From: a bacterium
GTDB lineage: Bacteria > Patescibacteria > CPR2 > UBA1875 > JAJYID01
Reading direction: 5' to 3'
Assembly: GCA_030647205.1 (NCBI GenBank)
Contig: JAUSJO010000001.1
Span: 1-27,606, forward strand
DNA: 27,606 nucleotides
A program made the position numbers and the translations under genes. The notes beneath the pieces were generated by a model. The model searched no databases. It was given only the letters and a program-made list of their open reading frames with translations, and was not told where the DNA came from. This document shows positions 21,758 to 27,606 of this stretch, in pieces (the first letter of the stretch is position 1; each line of letters begins with the position of its first letter).

Positions 21758-22237
21758 ATGATATATCTGCGCTATCTTCGTACGGTTTTAAGGCATAAAT
21801 GGTTTGTTTTTCTTGAATGCTTAAAGGCCGGGATCCCGATCACCGGGCTTACCCATGACCTTAGCAAGCTGCTTCCGGACGAGTTCCTCCCCTACGCCCG
21901 ATACTGGGGCAAAGATCCCGAAGTCAGAACGGATGCCGAAATATCCGCTTTTATCAAAGCTAAGGAGAAGCATGATAAACGCAATCATCATCATTGGGAG
22001 AAATGGATACCTAGGGGAGGAAGCGAGAATCCTGAACCTCGGCCAATGAGCCAAAAATCACGCCTGGAAATGCTATGCGACTGGCGTGCAGCCGGTCTGG
22101 CATACAAAGGTATCGACGACTCCGCTGATTTCTACCTCTCAAACAAGGACCGCATTAAGCTCCACCCCAAAACAAGAGAGTGGATTGAGATGCGCCTAGG
22201 TATCAACAACGACTCGCAAAAAGAGACTTGTCTCTAA
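21758..22237 (+). CDS. DUF5662 family protein
   Basis: The protein has 159 residues. A hydrophobic/basic N-terminus (YLRYLRTVLRHKWFVFLECL) is followed by THDLSKLLPDEF (32-43), KEKHDKRNHHHWEKW (69-83) and LEMLCDWRAAGLAY. The spaced His/Asp residues (H33, D34, H72, H77-H79) resemble a metal site and are typical of DUF5662, which is known from phages and many bacteria and has an HD-like look. Its reaction is unknown. AAGGAG lies 11 bases before the ATG, which is rather far; the 5' UTR is about 65 nt. A terminator follows the stop closely. Confidence 0.85.
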   Translation: MIYLRYLRTVLRHKWFVFLECLKAGIPITGLTHDLSKLLPDEFLPYARYWGKDPEVRTDAEISAFIKAKEKHDKRNHHHWEKWIPRGGSENPEPRPMSQKSRLEMLCDWRAAGLAYKGIDDSADFYLSNKDRIKLHPKTREWIEMRLGINNDSQKETCL

Positions 22238-22252
22238 CGGCGAGTCTCTTTT
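22219..22252 (+). terminator. Terminator of the DUF5662 gene
   Basis: AAAAGAGACT (22219-22228) pairs with AGTCTCTTTT (22243-22252), 10 bp, overlapping the end of the gene. An alternative pairing GACTCG (22211-22216) / CGAGTC (22241-22246) exists. Confidence 0.75.
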
Positions 22253-22311
22253 ATTTCTCCTGATAATTTGTATAACAATAAGTTATTTTGGCTTTGTGAT
22301 ATAATTCTTCC

Positions 22312-25080
22312 ATGAAAAGTGACTATTTCTACTCAAAGTCTACCGGCCTATATGTTTCAAGGAGTCCTCTCAAAGTTGACGCAAGAATAAAGAAGGCGGC
22401 AGAAAACTTGGAACTGGATCTCTCCTGGAACGATGAAGGAAAGATTAACTTTATAAACTTCAATCAATCTAAACTCTTGCTTCATGAGATTGGTGCCACC
22501 ATGATGAACCCTACCGAATATTGGCATATCTACTTTGACGCGATAGAAGAAAATGACGAAGACATGGTTAACCAGCTCATGTCCAACAACTTCTGCGAAT
22601 GGCTGGACAGAGTTTACACCATCGATGGTTACTACATTGACCATCCGATTATCGAAAAAAACTATAAGTATAGCGGCAAAAAAATAAAACAAGATCAACC
22701 AAACGCCAAGCCGGGCTGGTTTGAGCCGGAAAATAATGTAAATCTCGAGTCAGGACATCCTAAAAAAGTAGATCTTCATAGAGGGAAAAACAGTGCAACA
22801 TGGAAATACTGGACTCCCGACTTTTCTATGACAAGAAACCGTCCTCGTGCTCCAATACGAGGATACGTAACGTCCGTAGGAAAACCGTCGTTTGACCTAG
22901 GTATTCCCGTGGATGCAAAACAGCCTATGCAAATGGTGCGTGAATGCAGGAGAGAGCCACTTGCACCAAAGATACCGATTAAAATATCAGAAAAAGCCAC
23001 AAAACTTCTCTCCTTTTATGCTCATTTTTCGAAAAACCTAAATGACAAAGAAAGCTATAATGATTTTCTCGCCAACGAAAATACTCTGGTTGAGTTCTTC
23101 TCTGAATATTGTGATTTTTTTAACCAAGGCAAGGATGTCTCCACCTATAAAATCAGAGAAAAGGCCTTTAACGCACTTGGTCTCTTGATCGCCGGGAAGG
23201 ATTCAGATGAAATCAAAGCTTTAGGCCGCAGGCTATCTCGGGCGAAAAAAGAAAAGGTTGTCATCTCCGATCTAATCGACTTCGTGAATAGTTCTAGAGA
23301 GAGGCTGGAGGAAAGTCTGGGAAAAAACATCGATATAGTTTTCGTCATGGGGCACAAAAATCCCGACTCAGACACGGCCGTCTCATCAGTATTTGAGGCA
23401 TATCGAAACCATCTCGTAGATGGAGACACAACTGCATACATCCCAGTCGTCCAATACTACAAAATCCCGGATGACATTAAAGAGCTTCTCGGAGAAAGAC
23501 TATCAAAAGGGCTCCTCTTAACCAACAACCCTCTCTACAAAAGGGCCTGTGTATCTGGTCTGGCGAGATGGATTGCCGTGGATCAAAACAGAGAGCCGGA
23601 AGTCCAAAAATATTTTATATCAATCATTGATCACCATATCGTTTCAAAAGTCGCCCAAAGCCAAGATTTGCCAAAAACGTTAGAGAAAACAGGCTCCTGT
23701 ACAGCTCTTGTTGCCCAAAAAATACTGGGTATGGGCCTTTCCTTTGATAGTGCTACATCAAAGATACTATATGGCGCTACCCTAATGGATACGGAAAACA
23801 GAGTAAACCATAAAATGACCCTAAAGGATCGGGTTATCATGGATCGTCTAAAAGATATTTCAGAAACAGCAGATGACGATGAATATTATAGCCACCTTAT
23901 GTCTTATCTTTTAAATACTGATAATCCCGAGCTTCTATTCAAAAGAGACTATAAAGAAGACTGGGGATTTGGTTTTGCAGTTCTCAAGATAAAAGGAGGA
24001 TTTTCTAAAGATGGGAATATCTTGAAAAAAATCCTTTTGGACCAAACGCTTAAACTCGGTGAATCAAATAACCAAGAAAAGAACTTACCATTAACCCTAA
24101 TAAAAATAACCGATTACATGGACGACAATATGACTGTTAACAGAGAGCGGCTATGCCTTGTGTTCAACCCCAATACAAAAGAAGAGTTTAGAAAAACGGT
24201 ATCCGACGTTTTAAAGAAAATAATAAGCTTTGAGTTTGAAGGTATCTCTATCGAAGAGAAAGATAACCATATAGACTTCTGGGGAACCGGCATGCAACTC
24301 TCAAGGAAGAAAACCGTCCCCCTACTTGAGCCACTGGTGAAGGTTTTCAACGAGTATTTCTATTCAAAATCAGCAAACCTCTTTGTCAAACGTGATTTCT
24401 TGAGAAAAACAAGTGACTCGATAAAGGCCGCCAAAGGAGTTGGCTTGGAGATCTCTACCGATAATGCAGATAGACTAAACTATATGACTTTTGAGGAAGC
24501 CAAGAAACTGTGTAATTCCATGGGATATGCCATGCTCAGCATTAAAGAATATTGGGAAGTGCTAAATGATGCTAAGAAAGTCTCCGATATTGAAATGGTA
24601 GAAAGCATGCAAGGATCTAACTTTGTTGAGTTCTGGGACACGGCCATAAAGAACTCTAGTATTATAATCCACCATCCTGAGATTGAAGAAAAAGACAATA
24701 TAACTGTTTTAAGCGGTAACGAGGAATTTTTAAAAATACATCAGGATAACCCCGGACTTCTTGACCCAAAAGATATAGATATAAAAACAGGGTTCCCCAA
24801 AAAAGTACAGACACCGGACCAATATGACGACCCAAAACTTTGGAGATATTGGGGACCAGATGATGAACTCGTAGTACCAACCAGAAGTTATATATTTTTA
24901 CTTGACCAGCCTTCTTTTGACTGTAAGTTTCATTTAGGAGAAAGCTTTCCGAACCTCGGCATTAGGCCATGCATAAAAAAGGTTCCACTACCTAAGGTAA
25001 CAATAGATAAAAAAGACAACATGCTCCGGCTTATCATTAAAAAAGAAGGAGACCGGATAGAGTATCCTTATGAAAAATAG
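22312..25080 (+). CDS. Family II pyrophosphatase/DHH-type protein between two copies of an unknown domain
   Basis: The protein has 922 residues. The centre (about 335-680) has every metal and phosphate residue of family II Mn-dependent pyrophosphatases: GHKNPDSD (H348, D352, D354), VDQNRE (D424), IDHH (D440, H441, H442), D493 in GATLMD, and a DHHA2 end with SRKK (R665, K666). Such enzymes split PPi or related short phosphates. The second motif has Gln where VDHNE is usual. Residues 4-225 and about 681-910 are two copies of a domain I do not recognise: YFYSKSTGLYV/YFYSKSANLFV, then a tyrosine/tryptophan-rich EYW segment, WKYW/WRYW and KPSFDLG/QPSFDCK ends. The extended -10 TGATATAAT ends 6 bases before the ATG, so the mRNA looks leaderless. 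No neighbour clarifies its substrate. Confidence 0.88.
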   Translation: MKSDYFYSKSTGLYVSRSPLKVDARIKKAAENLELDLSWNDEGKINFINFNQSKLLLHEIGATMMNPTEYWHIYFDAIEENDEDMVNQLMSNNFCEWLDRVYTIDGYYIDHPIIEKNYKYSGKKIKQDQPNAKPGWFEPENNVNLESGHPKKVDLHRGKNSATWKYWTPDFSMTRNRPRAPIRGYVTSVGKPSFDLGIPVDAKQPMQMVRECRREPLAPKIPIKISEKATKLLSFYAHFSKNLNDKESYNDFLANENTLVEFFSEYCDFFNQGKDVSTYKIREKAFNALGLLIAGKDSDEIKALGRRLSRAKKEKVVISDLIDFVNSSRERLEESLGKNIDIVFVMGHKNPDSDTAVSSVFEAYRNHLVDGDTTAYIPVVQYYKIPDDIKELLGERLSKGLLLTNNPLYKRACVSGLARWIAVDQNREPEVQKYFISIIDHHIVSKVAQSQDLPKTLEKTGSCTALVAQKILGMGLSFDSATSKILYGATLMDTENRVNHKMTLKDRVIMDRLKDISETADDDEYYSHLMSYLLNTDNPELLFKRDYKEDWGFGFAVLKIKGGFSKDGNILKKILLDQTLKLGESNNQEKNLPLTLIKITDYMDDNMTVNRERLCLVFNPNTKEEFRKTVSDVLKKIISFEFEGISIEEKDNHIDFWGTGMQLSRKKTVPLLEPLVKVFNEYFYSKSANLFVKRDFLRKTSDSIKAAKGVGLEISTDNADRLNYMTFEEAKKLCNSMGYAMLSIKEYWEVLNDAKKVSDIEMVESMQGSNFVEFWDTAIKNSSIIIHHPEIEEKDNITVLSGNEEFLKIHQDNPGLLDPKDIDIKTGFPKKVQTPDQYDDPKLWRYWGPDDELVVPTRSYIFLLDQPSFDCKFHLGESFPNLGIRPCIKKVPLPKVTIDKKDNMLRLIIKKEGDRIEYPYEK

Positions 25081-25120
25081 GAAAAATAACTTTTTTGACT
25101 CCTTAGCTTCTAACCTTTTA

Positions 25121-25324
25121 CTACATCCTAAGAAATTTCAATGCTTCATAAACTATAAGTGCAGGCCAGACAAGCGCCTTTAAAATACCAACCACTCCTA
25201 TCCAGAAAGTTTGTGCATGCTGGATATAGTAGATGGCCGCGCCGATAAATCCTAACCCATAGATCCCACCGGCGGCACCGTTACCTCCGCATTTCCAGTT
25301 CTTGCAATTTTCATTTTTAGCCAT
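25121..25324 (-). CDS. Small Cys/Gly-start membrane protein
   Basis: The protein has 67 residues. CKNWKCGGNGAAGG near the start is followed by IYGLGFIGAAIYYIQ and a second hydrophobic helix (VGILKALVWPALIVYEALKF). It is a widespread small membrane protein type, often seen in Patescibacteria, of unknown role. A good Shine-Dalgarno (AAAGGAGAAAACA) precedes the ATG at 25324. The cysteine pair (C7, C12) is at the N-terminus and could bind metal. It is convergent with the 922-residue gene and divergent from the DUF998-like gene. Confidence 0.85.
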   Translation of the reverse strand: MAKNENCKNWKCGGNGAAGGIYGLGFIGAAIYYIQHAQTFWIGVVGILKALVWPALIVYEALKFLRM

Positions 25325-25384
25325 TGTTTTCTCCTTTTATAAGCATTATTCTACAAGCATATTCATTAAGATAATAGTTACAAA

Positions 25385-26026
25385 ATGCCAAAAATAGATT
25401 ATACACTTACAAAATTAAAAATCAGAACTACCGAACTATCCGTCTTCGACTACTTTCTTGCCTTATTTGTTATCAATGTTGTCTTGATGTCGCTGGCGGG
25501 ATTTTTCTATAATGGCACTTTCCATTTCTGGACATATCCCTTTAGCTATCTCGGTATTGCCTATACCCAAGAAGGGCTCTCAAACACTACTGCATCACAT
25601 ATTTACAGTACTTCAATGGCAGGAAGTGCTATTTTGATGTTTCTGTTAGCAAATCATCTACGCAAAGGAAATAGCAACGGCAACACCTTAAGACCGATGT
25701 TTTGTCTTATTTGCGGAAGTGGAGCTTTAATAGCAGCGGTTTCGCCTGATGATACTGTACATACATTTCACGTTATTGGCTCGGCCTTAATGGTTTCTAC
25801 TCTTTGGGCAATGGCAACTACATATTTGATTGGAATACAGGAGAAAATAGGACACATCAGATACCATGTAGTTCAGTTTGGATTCTTGCAGATCCCCATG
25901 CTCGCTTATGCCGCAGCATTCTTCCTTGGGCTTGATCCTGTCGATAGTATTTTACAAAAAACCGCTCTCCTTGGCCTTGCCATCGGCCTACTTTACCCGA
26001 CATATCACCTTACCAAGAAAGATTAG
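25385..26026 (+). CDS. Six-TM membrane protein, DUF998-like
   Basis: The protein has 213 residues with about six hydrophobic helices. The sequence SPDDTVHTFHVIGSALM between helices resembles the conserved Pro/Asp...His region of DUF998-like membrane proteins. The role is unknown. GATAAT lies 9 bases before the ATG and there is no Shine-Dalgarno, so the transcript may be nearly leaderless. The gene is followed by a terminator at 26068-26093. It is probably a single-gene unit. Confidence 0.7.
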   Translation: MPKIDYTLTKLKIRTTELSVFDYFLALFVINVVLMSLAGFFYNGTFHFWTYPFSYLGIAYTQEGLSNTTASHIYSTSMAGSAILMFLLANHLRKGNSNGNTLRPMFCLICGSGALIAAVSPDDTVHTFHVIGSALMVSTLWAMATTYLIGIQEKIGHIRYHVVQFGFLQIPMLAYAAAFFLGLDPVDSILQKTALLGLAIGLLYPTYHLTKKD

Positions 26027-26067
26027 GCATTATTATTTGTTGATAATTTGATATTTATTCAAACGAT

Positions 26068-26096
26068 AAAAAAGAACCTTACGGTTCTTTTTTTTG
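26068..26096 (+). terminator. Terminator of the DUF998-like gene
   Basis: The 11-bp stem AAAAAAGAACC (26068-26078) / GGTTCTTTTTT (26083-26093) has loop TTAC and a long T run on the + strand. The A run also makes it usable on the other strand. Confidence 0.9.
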
Positions 26097-26191
26097 CTTG
26101 CTTGAAGGCGACCCTCTTAAAAGGTCGGCTCTCACAATCACCCCTTATGTTATATATTACAGGTCCGTAAAATCTGATGCAAGACTTTTAT

Positions 26192-26225
26192 ACAAAAAGC
26201 TCCGAGGAAAAGTTCCTCGGAGCTT
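26192..26225 (-). terminator. Terminator of the PpiC/PrsA-type gene
   Basis: A perfect 13-bp stem pairs AAGCTCCGAGGAA (26197-26209) with TTCCTCGGAGCTT (26213-26225) around a 3-base loop. Read on the minus strand it ends in TTTTT and lies 27 bases after the stop at 26253. The 100 bases before it (26097-26191) show no gene. Confidence 0.9.
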
Positions 26226-26252
26226 AAACCAGCTAGTTTTTGATATACGGTT

Positions 26253-27272
26253 CTATTTGATCCAGTACTTTACTTTAGCATTTTTTACCTGGTCAGCCAT
26301 CCATGTATCGAAGTCTTTTGTTTTGATAAGGATGTGGCTAGCGGTTCTTTCTTCGCCGTTTATCGCAGTTAGTTTAATGATGTGATAACCGTAAACCGTC
26401 TTTACAAGATCGCTTGTTTGTCCAACTTGAAGTTTCCAGAGAGCATCTTCGAACTCAGGGACCAGTTGCCCTTTCTTTACAGAACCCAAGTCACCGCCCT
26501 TTGCCGCTGTTGTGTCTTCACTGTATTTCTTCGCAAGCTCGGCAAAATCTTCACCCGCCTTAACTTTCGCCAAAACCTCATTTGCTTTTTTCTCAGCATC
26601 AGCGTTTAGCGATTTGTCATCCTGAATAGCATTTTGCAGTTTTCCGTTTAGGAAAGTATCAATATAGAACTCTGATTTGAATTTCTCGATGGTAAGGCCA
26701 TAGTATTTTTTCAAATTATTTTTTACCTCCGTCTCACCACCGGTTCTCTTTACAAAGTCATTAAACGAATCATCAATCTCTTTCTGGGTGTATTTAATGT
26801 TCCTTTTCTTGACTTCATTTCTGACAATGGCATTTTTCACCAGAAGTTCTTTGATCCTGCTTTTTGCCTCAACTAGGGTCTTTTTTGCCTCGTCGGAGTT
26901 TACGTCAATTTTTTTCTCGCCCTTAATATAGAACTCTGTGATGTAAGTTGAATATGCTTTTTGGTAATCTTGATATTTAGCATAAGTTATCGGTGTTCCG
27001 TTCACAAAAAACGCCGGATAAGGCACAATCCTGGCAACCTCCATAGTAGCGTCATCGTTCCAGCTGAACTTATATATGCCTACTGAAAAAACTCCAAGCA
27101 TAAGTATAATCATCAAGACCACGGTCGCCAAAACGAGATACAGTTTATTCTCCATGATAGTCGCTATTTTACCTTTCTTTGAGCCTGCCATAACACCGCC
27201 TAAAGAACTTGTATTTGTTTTCTTTTTTGGGCTATTTGAAACACCCTTGGCTTCTTTATTTTTCTCTGCCAT
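26253..27272 (-). CDS. Membrane-anchored PpiC-type peptidyl-prolyl isomerase (PrsA/SurA-like foldase)
   Basis: The protein has 339 residues. A lysine-rich cytoplasmic tail precedes a membrane helix at about 43-67. A helical SurA_N-like chaperone region (about 80-210) is followed by a parvulin (rotamase) domain (about 215-320), with KAGEDFAELAKKYSEDT, GGDLGSVKKGQLVPEFEDAL and YGYHIIKL. These proteins help secreted proteins fold by turning proline peptide bonds, outside the membrane. AGGAGATGGACAA lies before the ATG at 27272. The last about 30 residues after the rotamase (TASHILIKTKDFDTW) look like a partial repeat of a PpiC strand, so a truncated second domain is possible. Confidence 0.93.
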   Translation of the reverse strand: MAEKNKEAKGVSNSPKKKTNTSSLGGVMAGSKKGKIATIMENKLYLVLATVVLMIILMLGVFSVGIYKFSWNDDATMEVARIVPYPAFFVNGTPITYAKYQDYQKAYSTYITEFYIKGEKKIDVNSDEAKKTLVEAKSRIKELLVKNAIVRNEVKKRNIKYTQKEIDDSFNDFVKRTGGETEVKNNLKKYYGLTIEKFKSEFYIDTFLNGKLQNAIQDDKSLNADAEKKANEVLAKVKAGEDFAELAKKYSEDTTAAKGGDLGSVKKGQLVPEFEDALWKLQVGQTSDLVKTVYGYHIIKLTAINGEERTASHILIKTKDFDTWMADQVKNAKVKYWIK

Positions 27273-27404
27273 TTGTCCATCTCCTAAAGTTATGATACTT
27301 ATAAATTATAATAGTCCTTTTTGCCTCCCTCGGCAACAACTTTTTAAATCCTAACTCCCCATTTCTGCTCTCTCTTCCCGACATAACGGAGAAATTCCCA
27401 TTTT

Positions 27405-27606
27405 CGGCATGATTTTTTCAAAGAGAGGATGAGCCGAGTGATCTCTTAATGCGACTATCGAAGACAAAGCGAGAATAAAGTGAACGAAGATTTTGAAAAT
27501 AATGTTGTCTGAGCGTTCTAGCGAGTTCATTTTTTCAAACCTGAGTGAGCTGCAATCCGACACTTTGTCGCCGCCATAAGTCGCGATTTTTACTCCACTT
27601 TTTCTA
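27405..27606. repeat. Dispersed intergenic repeat, copy C (divergent, cut by window end)
   Basis: The 334 bases upstream of the PpiC gene contain no supported gene. From 27412 on (TTTTTTCAAAGAGAG, AATAATGTTGTCTGAGCG, GAGTTCATTTTTTCAAA, CGACACTTTGTCGCCGCC, GCGATTTTTACTCCAC) the sequence follows copies A and B in the same block order and the same orientation, but with many changes. CGACACTTTGTCG is itself a small palindrome. The window ends inside the CCACTTTTTCTA hairpin. Confidence 0.65.

Overview
The window looks like a chromosomal segment of a low-GC bacterium with a standard peptidoglycan pathway (MurD, MurI). It contains many short membrane or hypothetical genes, very short intergenic spacers, and several apparently leaderless genes. 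The 67-residue Cys/Gly membrane protein at 25121-25324 and the DUF3048 protein are kinds of gene often seen in Patescibacteria (CPR), so I suspect a Patescibacteria member. No marker gene proves this. TGA is used as a stop (for example at 12118 and 14545), so the TGA-recoding lineages are unlikely.

Layout. 1-240 is a dispersed repeat. 242-4849 is a minus-strand run: DUF3048 protein, NRAMP-like transporter with an extra N-terminal DNA-binding-like domain, murI and murD, partly with overlapping ends. 4907-5605 encodes ribosomal protein L25 with its own promoter and terminator. 5690-5960 is a second copy of the repeat. 5977-8420 holds a zinc-ribbon protein, a membrane glycosyltransferase and a small membrane protein. 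8454-8616 carries tRNA-Thr(CGT) and tRNA-Gly(CCC). 8695-10404 encodes a large membrane-anchored protein with a ZU5-like stretch.

From tRNA-Asp(GTC) at 10521 to about 18220 the character changes. Small unrelated genes, most with their own promoter or terminator, are separated by recurring copies of a CG(C/T)CAAAT junction. This junction begins in the last bases of the tRNA-Asp gene. A near-identical terminator hairpin recurs three times. I read this as an accessory island built at the tRNA-Asp 3' end; no integrase is visible. Its core (about 12695-16261) has a visibly higher GC content. It combines a candidate structured RNA, a consensus promoter, a folded leader, two overlapping micro-ORFs and three coupled envelope genes: an XpaC-like protein, a two-TM helical protein, and a lipoprotein fusing a substrate-binding-like domain to a von Willebrand A domain. 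This is the best candidate here for an undescribed system.

18319-27272 returns to ordinary low-GC genes: a 4-TM protein, a histidine phosphatase, a DHA2-type MFS exporter, a DUF5662 protein, a 922-residue protein, small membrane proteins and a PpiC/PrsA-type foldase. The 922-residue protein has a complete family II pyrophosphatase/DHH core sandwiched between two copies of an unrecognised domain of about 220 residues. A third, divergent copy of the dispersed repeat ends the window.
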